Of a DNA stretch of 64,000 nucleotides, positions 54,093 to 63,564 are shown in pieces. The notes beneath the pieces were generated by a model. That model worked only from the letters and a program-made list of their open reading frames with translations. It did not search any database and was not told where the DNA came from. Both the position numbers and the translations under genes were made by a program. Positions within the stretch are counted from its first letter, which is position 1. Every line of letters starts with the position of its first letter. Origin of the DNA: Bacteroidales bacterium (lineage in GTDB: Bacteria > Bacteroidota > Bacteroidia > Bacteroidales > Muribaculaceae); NCBI GenBank assembly GCA_910575615.1, contig CAJTEX010000002.1:62001-126000 (forward strand), given 5' to 3'.

Positions 54093-55322
54093 TCAGACCA
54101 GACGGGCCAGGGCTGCCTTGATGCGCGACATGGCCTCGCGTATCTGCTCGTCGGAGGCGGCGTAGCTCAGGCGCAGGTAGCCGGGGAGGCAGAATGCCGA
54201 GCCGGCTACGGTGGCCACATGGGCCTCCTCAAGCAGGTACATGGCCAGGTCAGAGTCGGTGACGATCTCCTTGACGGTCTCCGAGCCGTCGTCGGCGGTG
54301 ACGCGCACTCCCTTGCCAAGGTAGGCGCTCACCTCGGGGAAGATGTAGAACGCCCCGGCGGGCATGTCGAGCTTCAGCCCGGGAATCTCGCGGGCCAGCT
54401 CCACGATCAGGTCGCGGCGGCGGCGGAAGGCGGCGAGCATCTCGTCCACACATTCCTGCGGGCCACGGTAGGCGGCCTCGGCGGCCTTCTGGGCCACGGA
54501 ACATGTGCCCGAGGTGGTCTGTCCCTGGAGCTTTGTGACGGCCTTGGCGATTTCGAGCGGGCCGGCCATGTAGCCGATGCGCCATCCGGTCATCGCGTAT
54601 GCCTTGGAGACACCGTTGACTATCACGAGGCGGTCGGCGATTTCGGGGAACTCGCCGAAGGAGACATGCCCATCGTCAGTGTAGTTGATATGCTCGTAGA
54701 TCTCGTCGGAGAGGATGATGACGCGCGGATGGCGGGCGAGCATCTCCACCAGCCCCTGGATTTCCTCACGGTCATAGACCGCGCCGGAGGGGTTGGAGGG
54801 GGAGCAGAGCATCACCATGCGGGTCTTGTCGGTGATGGCGGCCTCGAGCTGGGCGGGAGTCACCTTGAAGCCCTGCTCCATAGGGGCGGGGACAAGCACG
54901 GGGGTGGCTCCGGCGAGCTTCACCATCTCGACATAGCTGACCCAGGCGGGGACGGGAATCACCACCTCGTCGCCGGGGTTTACAGTGGCGAGGATGACAT
55001 TGCTCAGGGCCTGCTTCGCCCCGGTCGACACCACCACCTGGGCGGCCTCGAACGCGGTCTTGTTCTCGCGGCGCAGTTTCTCGGCCACAGCCTCGCGCAG
55101 GCTCATGTAGCCGGGCACCGGTGAATAATGGGAATAATTCTCGTCGATGGCTTTCTTGGCCGCCTCCTTGATGTGGGAGGGGGTGTCGAAGTCGGGTTCT
55201 CCGACAGACAGGTTCACGACATCCACGCCAGCAGCCTTAAGCTCGCTGCTCTTCTGTGACATGGCCAAGGTGGCCGACACGGCCATCTGCCTGATTCTCT
55301 CTGCGATTCTCGAAGTTTCCAT
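54093..55322 (-). CDS. Aspartate-type aminotransferase (class I/II, PLP-dependent)
   Basis: A 409-residue fold-type I aminotransferase. The order is '[17 protein letters not shown]', '[12 protein letters not shown]', '[12 protein letters not shown]', '[12 protein letters not shown]' and the PLP-binding Lys in '[20 protein letters not shown]'. It fits the Ib subgroup of aspartate/prephenate aminotransferases. I start at ATG 55322 ([10 protein letters not shown]), since the longer frame would include the promoter: the minus-strand -7 box TATCTTTG lies at 55384-55377. It precedes tyrS and dagK and may head that operon. Confidence 0.93.
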   Translation of the reverse strand: METSRIAERIRQMAVSATLAMSQKSSELKAAGVDVVNLSVGEPDFDTPSHIKEAAKKAIDENYSHYSPVPGYMSLREAVAEKLRRENKTAFEAAQVVVSTGAKQALSNVILATVNPGDEVVIPVPAWVSYVEMVKLAGATPVLVPAPMEQGFKVTPAQLEAAITDKTRMVMLCSPSNPSGAVYDREEIQGLVEMLARHPRVIILSDEIYEHINYTDDGHVSFGEFPEIADRLVIVNGVSKAYAMTGWRIGYMAGPLEIAKAVTKLQGQTTSGTCSVAQKAAEAAYRGPQECVDEMLAAFRRRRDLIVELAREIPGLKLDMPAGAFYIFPEVSAYLGKGVRVTADDGSETVKEIVTDSDLAMYLLEEAHVATVAGSAFCLPGYLRLSYAASDEQIREAMSRIKAALARLV

Positions 55323-55425
55323 AACTTTCCGGTGTAATAGGTTGCCCCGGGATTTGTCGGCCGGGGATAGTTTCCGCAAAGATAAGCATTATTTCCCAAT
55401 CACGGAAACATTTCCCTCCGCGACA

Positions 55426-58400
55426 TCATTTGCCGGAGGCCCCGGGGTCAGCCAGAGGGAAGCGGAGCGTGTCGGGGTTCTCGATGAGTCCGGCCCGTAT
55501 CATGTTGAGCGAGTCGGTGTATGACAGGGTATCGCCAGCGTCGAGGTCGGCGTTGATGGAGTCGAGCGACAAGGGGCCGGATGACTGGCGGACGAAGTTG
55601 AGCCTGCCCAGACGGGCCTTGGAGACCCCTCGGCGGAACACGTTGTCAATCTGCTCGACAAGGTTGACGCGGGTATTGTCGGCAATCATCTGCCGCTCCC
55701 CTACCATGTTCTCCTTGAACTTGGCCCTGCCGAGGCGCACCTTCATGTTCTCGGGTGTGCCCTTGATGTTGATGCCGAACTTGAACGGTATCGGGGATTT
55801 CAGCACCGAGACGTGATAGTTGAGGTTCATCGCCATGTCGTTGTGGCCCATCACGCCGAGGCGGTAACGGTCGATGTCGAACATGAAGGGATACAGCTCG
55901 ACGGTGGAGTTCTCGACCACCACCTCAACGGCCATGTGGTCGATCATGTTCTTCTTCTTGTCTTTGAAGAGGAGCCATTTCGAGATGGTCTTGAATGTGT
56001 CGGGGTCGAGCAGCACCAGGGAGTCACCCTCGATTTTGATGGCGGCGCGAAGCGACGGGATGTCGATGTCCATGTTGCGCTCCAGGTCGGTGGTGACGGC
56101 GATGTCGGCGTTGACGGTGCCGGCGAAGTCACGCATGGCGGGCAGCAGGGTGTCGATGGCCGGCACGAGGGCGGTAAGCCTGTCGAGCCGGAAGCGGTCT
56201 ACCTTCATTCCCAGGCCGAACTGCAGGGAGTCGGGGTTGAGCGAGGAGTAGAGGCCGTTGAGCGAAATCGACCCGACATCGGCCGAGGCCGAGAGATTGC
56301 GCAGGTTGATGGCCCCGTCATAGAGCAACAGGTCTCCCCTGAAACGCTCCAGCTCGAGGTCGGAGTAGAGGATGTGGTTGGCCCTCATCCTGAAATGCGC
56401 GTCGATGTTGTGTGGCACCAGCACCGGCCCGGCAGCGGCGGTGTCTGCCCGCTCGGCGAGGTCGTTGATTTCCCGGTCTTCATCGCCGCCCCAGATGGCC
56501 GCCGAGTCGGTCTGCTGGGCGAGGGCCGGCCCGGCGAAGATTGCTTTGACGATCTGGTTGACATTTATCGTGTCGGATTTCACATCGAGCGACACCCCGA
56601 GGATGTTGTCGCGGCGCGAGGTCAGGGCGCGGCGCAGGTTGGAGATTGTGCCGTTGATGAGGAAATCGCTCTCCCCGGCCTTGTATTTGAGGTCGGTGAG
56701 GATGATGGAGTCTGAGTTGAAGCGCAGGTCGATGTTGGTCAGGCGGTTGCGCAGGGGGAACCAGGGGGTGGTGACGCTTCCGCGCCGGGCGCGCAGAGTG
56801 CCCTTGTAGTCCCATCGGCGCAGCAGCCTGCGGTCCTCGCGGTCGAGGGTCAGGTCTACATCGCCGTTGGCCAGGGCCTCGGCGGCGGCGATGGAGTCGC
56901 GCAGGCGCATCCTCTCGGCCCTTTCGGCGGCGATGCTGTCATTGACGGCCGGCCTTGGGCGGGGCGCGAGCCCCCCCTTGCGCTCCCTGAGATTGACCGT
57001 CAGGGCCATCTCGGTGTCGCGCAGCGACACTCGGTTGAGGGCCTGGCCGAACATCATGCGCCCGGCGAAGACACGCAGGTTCATCAGCGGCGAGCGGGCG
57101 TTGCCTTTGTAGCGGGTCAGCGCGCCCCCGATGCGGGCGTCTCTCAGGCGCGCCCTCACCGAGTCGGCGGGAGCGTCAAACTTGAGCCTCTCCACGGCAA
57201 CGGAGCCGCCGAAGGGGTTGATTTCGGTGGTGTCGGCCGAACTGCTGCGGTTGACCGTCCCGGCCCCGGCCTTGAAGTTTTTCATCTCCAGGTTCATGCC
57301 CATCCCGACAGCCGAGAGGGTGTCGACCTTGAGCGACACCTGCAGCAGGGAGTCGACCTTGTGGCCGTCGCGGACGAAAGAGTCTGTGGTGCCGAACTCT
57401 ATGACCCCTTCGTTGAGCCATGCGGTCATCATCCCCTCGGCGTTGGCGTTGATGCGGCGCAGGGTCAGGGAGCCGTCGGCCATAACCCGGTGGAAATTCT
57501 CCTCGTTGAGGTCGCTCATGGCCAGCCGGAAGGTGGTCTCCCCCGAGATTGTACCTGACAGCTGCACGGGTATCTCGGCGGCCAGGCGCGGAGGAATCCG
57601 GCCAAGGTCGACCGAACCGTTGAAGTCGCCGTCAAGGCGCGGGTCGGCCATGACGTTGGTGGCCTTGACATTGAGGTCGAAATTGACCCCGGCCCCATTC
57701 AGATGGAGCCTGCGCAGGTCGAAGACCGATTTGTCCATGTCACGGCCATCGAAGTCGACGGCGAGGTCGCCTGACAGCTCTGTGAAGCGCAGGGTCTGGT
57801 ATGTGGCGGCGCAACGGGGTATGGAGACCTCGACGCGCGCCGAGGGCAACACGGTGTCGGCCATCGCCCAGGGCCGGGTCAGCTCCACGCGGGCGGAGAG
57901 GCGCATGTCGGTCTTGAGCGGGTCGGTGTATCTCTTGATGTCGGCGGGGAGATGGGCCAGGGCCTCCTCGACGGGCAGGTCGGTGACCTCCCCTTCAAAC
58001 TCCGTCACGACGGGGTCGGCGGAGAAGTCGGCGGCGGTGGAGAATTTCATGGCGAAGCGGTCGAGCCTGAGGGCCATGTCGCGGGCTGCGATGGCCAGCG
58101 GGGTGTCGGGACTCCACCTCAACGACCCGTCGAGGCCGAACGTGAGGTTGGCCAGGTCGAAGTCGCGCAGGAACGGCAGGTCGGCGTTTCCGTCGACAGA
58201 CAGCCGGTAGAGGGGCGCGTCAGGCCCGTCGAGGGAGACATTCTCCAGGCGAGCGGTCACATCGGTCGAGTCGGCCAGCGAGCGGTAGCGCAACGGGCCG
58301 GCCTGCAGGATGCGGAAACTGTCGATGTATATGCCCGGAATCGAGGCGGCCGTGGTGTCGGAGTCCTCCGAGGAGGGGACAATCTGGTAATTGGCCACGG

Positions 58401-58866
58401 AGTCGTTGACCTGCAGCAGGTTGACCTCCGGGCGGTCAATCACCACGTCGTGGAGGTGGATGCTGCCCGTCAGTAGCTTCACCACATTTACCGCCCCGTG
58501 GAAGGAGCGCACGCTCAGCAGCGAGTCGGCGTCGGCGGGGAGGGTGGCCCGCTCGGCGGCCGGGAGCTTGTCGAGCGAGCGCGACACGATGCGCAGCGAG
58601 TCGACATCGACCCTGAGGCGGGGGAAGGTCTTCCAGAATGTCAGCTCGACACGAGAGACGTAGACATCCGCGTCGAGGTAGCCCGAGGCCTGTTTCTCCA
58701 CAAGCGGGGTGAGCCTGTCGGGGGTGAGAATCCATACGGCCAGGGAGCATATGATTATGAACAGCCCGGCCACCACGGCGGCGGCCACGCCGGTCCATTT
58801 CAGAAGGCGTTTCCATAGGGGGCGACGGGCGGGCTTGGTTTCGGGATTCTCGATTTTCTCTGTCAT
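55426..58866 (-). CDS. AsmA-family membrane-anchored protein
   Basis: A 1146-residue protein with one N-terminal membrane anchor (about residues 22-52, 'TGVAAAVVAGLFIIICSLAV') and long beta-rich periplasmic part, ending in an AsmA-like C-terminal domain (about 800-1090, 'FRLDRLTALVPAIDTLLPAM', 'KWLLFKDKKKNMIDHMAVEV'). The build resembles TamB, TamB-like YhdP and AsmA, which work in outer-membrane lipid balance. A tandem duplication of 24 bp sits at its start codon. It is read together with the DUF5715 gene upstream. Confidence 0.88.
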   Translation of the reverse strand: MTEKIENPETKPARRPLWKRLLKWTGVAAAVVAGLFIIICSLAVWILTPDRLTPLVEKQASGYLDADVYVSRVELTFWKTFPRLRVDVDSLRIVSRSLDKLPAAERATLPADADSLLSVRSFHGAVNVVKLLTGSIHLHDVVIDRPEVNLLQVNDSVANYQIVPSSEDSDTTAASIPGIYIDSFRILQAGPLRYRSLADSTDVTARLENVSLDGPDAPLYRLSVDGNADLPFLRDFDLANLTFGLDGSLRWSPDTPLAIAARDMALRLDRFAMKFSTAADFSADPVVTEFEGEVTDLPVEEALAHLPADIKRYTDPLKTDMRLSARVELTRPWAMADTVLPSARVEVSIPRCAATYQTLRFTELSGDLAVDFDGRDMDKSVFDLRRLHLNGAGVNFDLNVKATNVMADPRLDGDFNGSVDLGRIPPRLAAEIPVQLSGTISGETTFRLAMSDLNEENFHRVMADGSLTLRRINANAEGMMTAWLNEGVIEFGTTDSFVRDGHKVDSLLQVSLKVDTLSAVGMGMNLEMKNFKAGAGTVNRSSSADTTEINPFGGSVAVERLKFDAPADSVRARLRDARIGGALTRYKGNARSPLMNLRVFAGRMMFGQALNRVSLRDTEMALTVNLRERKGGLAPRPRPAVNDSIAAERAERMRLRDSIAAAEALANGDVDLTLDREDRRLLRRWDYKGTLRARRGSVTTPWFPLRNRLTNIDLRFNSDSIILTDLKYKAGESDFLINGTISNLRRALTSRRDNILGVSLDVKSDTINVNQIVKAIFAGPALAQQTDSAAIWGGDEDREINDLAERADTAAAGPVLVPHNIDAHFRMRANHILYSDLELERFRGDLLLYDGAINLRNLSASADVGSISLNGLYSSLNPDSLQFGLGMKVDRFRLDRLTALVPAIDTLLPAMRDFAGTVNADIAVTTDLERNMDIDIPSLRAAIKIEGDSLVLLDPDTFKTISKWLLFKDKKKNMIDHMAVEVVVENSTVELYPFMFDIDRYRLGVMGHNDMAMNLNYHVSVLKSPIPFKFGINIKGTPENMKVRLGRAKFKENMVGERQMIADNTRVNLVEQIDNVFRRGVSKARLGRLNFVRQSSGPLSLDSINADLDAGDTLSYTDSLNMIRAGLIENPDTLRFPLADPGASGK

Positions 58867-58912
58867 TTCAGCGGACGGTTATATGGTGATTTCAGCGGAC
58901 GGTTATATGGTA
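58865..58912. repeat. 24-bp tandem duplication at the DUF5715/asmA junction
   Basis: ATTTCAGCGGACGGTTATAT plus GGTG/GGTA occurs twice in direct order (58865-58888 and 58889-58912), differing only in the last base. Read on the minus strand, each copy carries the end of the DUF5715 frame (HITVR-stop); the upstream copy supplies the used stop, the other abuts the asmA ATG. Confidence 0.9.
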
Positions 58913-59788
58913 GCATGACTGCTTGCGCTCATACTTGACATAACACCTGTCTTGGCGGCGCATGTCCTCTACCACCTCCCCCAGCAGGTTCTTCATGTCC
59001 TCCTGGGTGCGGGGGATGGAGGGGGTGTCGCAGATGAACTTCAGGTATGAGATGTCAAACGTAGTGGCGTAGAGATGGGCCGAGGTGTCGACGGCGTTGC
59101 GGTTGCGGCGGCGCAGCCTCTTGACCAGCGCCGGGGTGCGCAACACACTCGTCACCTTTATGCGGTAGTAGCCCCCTCCACGGGCGTCGAGCTAGTCTCT
59201 GAAGGCCATGCCGATATCTTTGAGCAGCGTGTGGGCCTTGGGGACGAGGTAAGGCACCGAGTGGGTGAGGTTGTCGAGGTAATATGCCTCGCATGTCTCC
59301 AGCCGTTCGAGCTTTCCGGCCTGCTGCCACACCTGGCGCAGGTTCTGCAGGGGCTGTACGCCGTTGGCCTCGGCCACGGCGATGTGAAACTTGTTGCTGT
59401 CGTTGAACACCCTGCCGAGCGTCGCGCCGAGGCCGTTGATTTTCATCTTCACACCTCCGGGTGGCATCGAGTCGTAATGCGCCTCGTAAGGGTTGTGGCC
59501 ACGCACGGTGTCATATGGGGCCATCACCGCCATCAGGCGGCGGTGGCGGCGCGTGGCCTCGTCATCATCGCCGGCGGTGTCGGCCTCCATTCCGGCGGGG
59601 GTGAGCCCCGAGAGCAACGCCTCGGCCGAGGCGGCGAAAGCTGCCTGGCGGCCTTGCGGCCCGACGGCAATCTTGGCCGATTCATGCAGGACCTCTGTCC
59701 CACGGTCGCTCCCGCAGGAAACCATCCCGCAGGCGACGGCACTCACCGCCACGGCGACAAACAATAGTCTTAACCTGCTTTTATTCAT
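58892..59788 (-). pseudogene. DUF5715 peptidase-like lipoprotein gene interrupted by one in-frame TAG
   Basis: Read as one frame of 298 codons, this is a DUF5715-type protein: a lipoprotein signal (about 1-28, 'GMVSCGS'), a helical N-terminal region and a C-terminal domain with the Ser-x-His-x6-Asp pattern of M15-type DD-peptidases ('SAHLYATTFDIS', H238 and D245). Codon 199 (59194-59192) is TAG between 'GMAFRD' and 'LDARGGGYYRIKVTSVLRTP'; a single change from TCG (Ser) would explain it. Everything downstream stays in frame and well conserved, so the loss is recent, or the stop is a sequencing error or is read through. The truncated product would lack the whole metal-binding motif. The -7 box TAACTTTG (59807-59800) gives a leader of only about seven bases before ATG 59788. 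Confidence 0.8.
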
Positions 59789-59827
59789 CTTTGTTTTCGC
59801 AAAGTTAGCCAATTTCAACGAAAACAT

Positions 59828-59861
59828 CCCGGCCTGAGGGGAAATTTTCTCGCAGGCCGGG
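59828..59861 (-). terminator. Terminator after metK
   Basis: A perfect 9-bp stem (CCCGGCCTG 59828-59836 with CAGGCCGGG 59853-59861) around a 16-base AT-rich loop, lying between the metK stop and the DUF5715 promoter. The T-run on the minus strand is short (ATGTTTT). Confidence 0.65.
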
Positions 59862-59893
59862 GGAATATTGTCTTCGGTATGGTTTCCGGGGAA

Positions 59894-61210
59894 TCAGTCG
59901 AGTGAGAAGGCGGCGCGCAGGGGCGCTACATGGTCGAGCTTCTCCCAGGTGAAGAGCTCCACCTCGCGGGTGAAGGGCTGGCCCGAGGAGTCGCGGAAAG
60001 TCTTGGTGACCGTGCGGGGTGTGCGGCCGACATGGCCGTAGGTCGCGGTCTCAAGGTAGATGGGGGCGCGGAGCTTCAGGCGGCGTTCGATGGCGGCGGG
60101 GCGCATGTCGAAAATCTCATTCACCTTGGCTGAAATCTCAGCGTCGCTGAATGCCACATTGGCGGTGCCACGGGTGTTGACATACAGGCTCACCGGGCTG
60201 GCCACACCGATGGCGTAGGCCACCTGCACCAGCGCCTCGCGGCATACTCCGGCGGCCACAAGGTTCTTGGCGATGTGGCGGGCTGCGTAGGCAGCCGAAC
60301 GGTCGACCTTCGAGGGGTCTTTGCCCGAGAATGCGCCGCCGCCGTGGGCGCCGTGGCCTCCGTAGGTGTCGACGATAATCTTGCGGCCTGTGAGGCCGGT
60401 GTCGCCGTGGGGGCCTCCGATCACGAACTTCCCGGTGGGGTTGACATGGAGGATGAAGTCAGTGTCGAGGAAATGGCGCAGATGCTCGGGCAGGGCGGCG
60501 ATTGTGCGGGGAATCAGCACACGGCGCACGTCGTTGGTGATGGTCTCGATCATCTCCCGCTCGGCCTCCTCCTTGGTGCGGTGCTCGTCGGGGAGGATGA
60601 AATCGTCATGCTGGGTCGAGATCACCACGGTGTGTACCCTGACGGGATTGCGGTCCTGGTCATACTCCACTGTCACCTGGCTCTTGGAGTCGGGACGCAG
60701 GTAGCATCGCACGCGGCCCAGCGCGTCGGTATAGGTGAACGCCGAGCCTTCGCGGCGGATCTTGGACAGCTCCTTGAGCAGGGCGTGGCTCAGGGCGGTG
60801 GTCAGGGGGATATAGAGGGGGGTCTCGTCAGTGGCGTAGCCAAACATCATGCCCTGGTCGCCCGCGCCCTGCTGCTCGGGGTCGGCGCGCTCCACACCCT
60901 GGTTGATGTCGGGGCTCTGCTCGTGGAGGGCCGAGAGGATGCCGCATGACTCGGCCTCGAACTTGAGGTCGGAGCGGTTGTATCCGATGTTTTTTATCAC
61001 GTCGCGGGCGGTGGTGTCGAGGTCGATGTAAGCGTCAGACTTCACCTCGCCGGCGATGATCACCTGGCCGGTGGTGACGAGGGTCTCGCAGGCCACCTTC
61101 GACTTGGGGTCGCGGGCGAGGAACTGGTCGAGGACGGCGTCAGAAATCTGGTCGGCAACCTTGTCGGGATGCCCTTCGGAGACCGACTCCGATGTGAAAA
61201 GATAATTCAT
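59894..61210 (-). CDS. metK: S-adenosylmethionine synthetase
   Basis: A 438-residue cytosolic enzyme that makes SAM from methionine and ATP. It opens with '[20 protein letters not shown]', then '[17 protein letters not shown]' (the methionine/ATP loop, family GAGDQG), and '[20 protein letters not shown]' followed by '[16 protein letters not shown]' with the P-loop-like segment. I start at ATG 61210 ([10 protein letters not shown]); the longer frame would run through the leader RNA. Length is at the upper end of the family (usually about 380-430). The start codon lies six bases behind a candidate SAM-II aptamer, so translation is probably lowered when SAM is abundant. Confidence 0.97.
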   Translation of the reverse strand: MNYLFTSESVSEGHPDKVADQISDAVLDQFLARDPKSKVACETLVTTGQVIIAGEVKSDAYIDLDTTARDVIKNIGYNRSDLKFEAESCGILSALHEQSPDINQGVERADPEQQGAGDQGMMFGYATDETPLYIPLTTALSHALLKELSKIRREGSAFTYTDALGRVRCYLRPDSKSQVTVEYDQDRNPVRVHTVVISTQHDDFILPDEHRTKEEAEREMIETITNDVRRVLIPRTIAALPEHLRHFLDTDFILHVNPTGKFVIGGPHGDTGLTGRKIIVDTYGGHGAHGGGAFSGKDPSKVDRSAAYAARHIAKNLVAAGVCREALVQVAYAIGVASPVSLYVNTRGTANVAFSDAEISAKVNEIFDMRPAAIERRLKLRAPIYLETATYGHVGRTPRTVTKTFRDSSGQPFTREVELFTWEKLDHVAPLRAAFSLD

Positions 61211-61211
61211 A

Positions 61212-61264
61212 GGGATTTTTAGCATTTTTTTCAGTGGTTGCAAGCAATCAAATTTTTCCACATT
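61212..61264 (-). promoter_or_regulatory. Candidate SAM-II riboswitch in the metK leader
   Basis: On the minus strand the leader reads GTGG (61261-61258), an A-rich segment with ATTTGATTGCTTGCAA, CCAC (61237-61234), then TGAAAAAAATGCTAAAAA and the start codon. These are the parts and order of the SAM-II (SAM_alpha) aptamer: a short GUGG/CCAC stem, AUUUG and GCUUGCA in its loop, then an A-rich strand ending in GCUAAA that forms the pseudoknot. Its 3' end is just before the ATG, where it could hide the ribosome site. The P1 stem is only four pairs, which lowers certainty. Confidence 0.65.
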
Positions 61265-61364
61265 TCCGGCCCGCGCCCCGGCTTGGGGATTCCGGCGGGG
61301 CGACACTGCCGGTCGAGATGTAAAGGAACGGCTCTCCGGGATTGCTATTTACCGGGCGAGCCTG

Positions 61365-61372
61365 CAAAGTTA
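61365..61372 (-). promoter_or_regulatory. metK promoter
   Basis: TAACTTTG on the minus strand is an exact -7 box, placing the transcript start near 61360 and giving a leader of about 150 bases that includes the candidate aptamer. Confidence 0.6.
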
Positions 61373-61491
61373 CAAATTCCTCCCGAGACCTGCAACCCCG
61401 ACACGATACTCCGCGCCGGCTTGCGGCCATTCGCATTCACGAAAACGGGCACACAAGCCGGCGGCAGACCCAGGCTCGGCCGGGGCGGAAA

Positions 61492-63003
61492 TCAGCGGAG
61501 GAGCTTCAGGACGGGGGTGGAACCGTCGGCGAGCTGGAGGCGCAACAGGAAGACACGGGTGTCGAAGGGGGCGGTGTCGAGGGTCAGACGGGGATCGGCC
61601 GAGGCGCGCGACACGGTCAGGCAGCGGCCCGAGATGTCGTAGAGCTGGGCGGCGAGGATGTCGCAGGGGGCCTCTACCATCAGCAGCATGCCGTCAAACG
61701 AGGCGCGCAACGGGGCGGCGAGCTCCTCGGTGACGATGGGGTTGTTGAAGGATGTCTCGGTGCGCACGTCGAAGTCCTGCCACTGGGGGGTGTCCTTGAA
61801 GGTCTCGAAAAGCGCCTGCGGCACATACAGCACGGTGGCCTCCTGGGGGGTCTCCTCCCAGACGCTCTCACCCAGCGACGGCACGGCGGCGAGCCCTTTC
61901 GCGTCGATTTCCGTCAGGTTGGCCCAGCGCTCTATGGCGTTGTCGTCGAGCGACAGCAGCGACGCGGGGAGGGTGATGGTCTTGGCGGTCATGCCCGAAA
62001 GGGCGTATTTGCCTATGCTCTCCACATTGGTGTCCTCAAAGCCGTCGGCGGTGACAGCGTGGTCGCCGTAGAGGAGGAAGTCGGGAATCCGGTCGATGTC
62101 GGCGGCCAGCTGGCCCATCGATACGGCCAGCACGGGGTCGTTGAAGAACGCACCGACACCTACCTTGCTTATGCCGTCGCCCATGGCGATGGTGGCCAGC
62201 GCGGGACACCCGGCGAAAGCCCAGTCTCCTATCACGCTCAGCGAGCGGCCGGATAGGTCGACGGCGGTCAGCCCCGTTGAGGCGAAAGCCATGTCGCCGA
62301 TGACGCTCAGCGAGGCGGGGAGCTGGATGGCGGCCAGAGAGGAGCATCCGGCGAAGGCGCGGTCACCGATGACACCCAGCGACGCGGGGAGGGTCACCGA
62401 CGACAGGGCGGCGCAGTTGCGGAATGTCGATACCGGGAGGGTGTCGACAGCGGCATTGACGACAGCCGACTCAAGGGCGGGGCAGTCGGCGAACGCCATC
62501 ACCCCCATGGAGGTAACCGACGCGGGGATTGTGACCGAGCGCAGGTTTTTCATGTCTGAGAATGCCCCGTGGCCGATTTTCGTCACGGATGATGGTATCA
62601 CGACAGCCTCGGCGGCGCAACCGCCCAGGGCACCGTCGGCGATTTCGGTCAGCCCCGCCGGGAGGGCCAGGGTGGTGAACCGGCCCGACATCAGGGCGCA
62701 GTCGGGCAGCGTGTTGGCCTTGGCCTCATACAGCCCTGTCTCGGTCTTCGCGCCGGAGTAGGCGGCAACGGTGGCGCGGGAGAGGTCGAGCAAGCGCAGG
62801 GAGGTCATCTCGCGCAGGAAGTCGAAATCGGCGGCGTTGAGCGCGCCGGTCACCGTCAGTTCGGTCTCCGTGGCGGGGTTGGTCGAGGCGGTCACCGCCT
62901 GGCGCAGACCGCCGGGCAACACACTGACAGTCAGCGCAGAGGCCACACCGAAGCCACAGGCCACAGCGGCAGCAGATATGAGGAAACGTGAGAATAGATT
63001 CAT
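61492..63003 (-). CDS. Secreted BspA-like leucine-rich repeat protein
   Basis: A 503-residue exported protein with a signal peptide (about 1-23, ending ASA). About residues 95-390 are Treponema-type LRR_5 repeats of about 23 residues, with the core 'LPASLSVIGDMAFASTGLTA' and 'VTIPASVTSMGVMAFADCPA'. A beta-rich C-terminal part follows and ends in a sorting-like tail ('LYDISGRCLTVSRAS', last hydrophobic strand 'VFLLRLQLADGSTPVLKLL'). BspA proteins bind host or bacterial surfaces; the ligand here is unknown. It starts just beside the second dispersed repeat. Confidence 0.88.
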   Translation of the reverse strand: MNLFSRFLISAAAVACGFGVASALTVSVLPGGLRQAVTASTNPATETELTVTGALNAADFDFLREMTSLRLLDLSRATVAAYSGAKTETGLYEAKANTLPDCALMSGRFTTLALPAGLTEIADGALGGCAAEAVVIPSSVTKIGHGAFSDMKNLRSVTIPASVTSMGVMAFADCPALESAVVNAAVDTLPVSTFRNCAALSSVTLPASLGVIGDRAFAGCSSLAAIQLPASLSVIGDMAFASTGLTAVDLSGRSLSVIGDWAFAGCPALATIAMGDGISKVGVGAFFNDPVLAVSMGQLAADIDRIPDFLLYGDHAVTADGFEDTNVESIGKYALSGMTAKTITLPASLLSLDDNAIERWANLTEIDAKGLAAVPSLGESVWEETPQEATVLYVPQALFETFKDTPQWQDFDVRTETSFNNPIVTEELAAPLRASFDGMLLMVEAPCDILAAQLYDISGRCLTVSRASADPRLTLDTAPFDTRVFLLRLQLADGSTPVLKLLR

Positions 63004-63084
63004 TTTCAGTCGGTTTGTTATAATCCATTATTTTAACTCAAAAAAACCACCTTTTATTGCCTGAGATAGCAAAAAGCGGAGTGG

Positions 63085-63400
63085 CCTCCCTGGGAGCGAA
63101 GCGACTTCAATCCATGGAATCCGCGTATCTGTGAAATCCGTGGAATCCGTGGAATCTGTGGAATCCGTGGAATCTGTGGAATCTGTGGAATCTGCGAGAC
63201 CTCCCGGGAGCGAAGCGACCCCATATTATCTGCGGGAAATCTGCGTATCTGCGGAATCTGCGTGAGACCCTTTTGTAGATTAGGCCGTCAAACCAGTGAC
63301 GGCAAGCAGGTAAAAACTCACGCAGATTACGCAGATACGCGGATTTTCACGGATGATTTGGATGATATAAGATTTATCGGGATTGGTGGAGATGGGGCTC
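63085..63400 (+). repeat. Dispersed composite repeat, copy 2
   Basis: Same plan and orientation as copy 1: GGGAGCGAAGCGAC (63091), about nine 9-bp units alternating TGGAATCCG and TGGAATCTG (about 63113-63193), a second GGGAGCGAAGCGAC (63206), an inverted repeat (63232-63266 with 63316-63351) and a loop with TTTTGTAGATTAGGCCGTCA. Here the loop holds a perfect 7-bp hairpin (GCCGTCA/TGACGGC). The two copies differ mostly in minisatellite number. The rest of the 63004-63469 gap has no gene. Confidence 0.85.
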
Positions 63401-63469
63401 ACAGATTTCACAGATTACTTAGGGAACATCCTGAGGGCTATGGCTTGGACTCGGCAAGGGAGAGATGAA

Positions 63470-63501
63470 GACCGCCCCGCAGCGTAGGCTGCGGGGCGGT
63501 C
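63470..63501 (-). terminator. Terminator after the SusE/F-like gene
   Basis: A perfect 14-bp stem (GACCGCCCCGCAGC 63470-63483 with 63488-63501) and a 4-base loop, read on the minus strand about 65 bases after the stop at 63565. Confidence 0.8.
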
Positions 63502-63564
63502 GGTATCGGGGGTCAGGCCGCCCGGGAGGGGGCGGGGCCTGACGCGTGGGTCAGTGATGGGGGA

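Noticed and set aside
59192-59194. TAG read as pyrrolysine or as a recoded codon
   Set aside because: No pyrrolysine genes are visible, and TAG is used once inside one gene. A point mutation from TCG is simpler.
63113-63193. Possible CRISPR array
   Set aside because: The units are 9 bp and directly adjacent without spacers, and no cas gene is present. It is a minisatellite.
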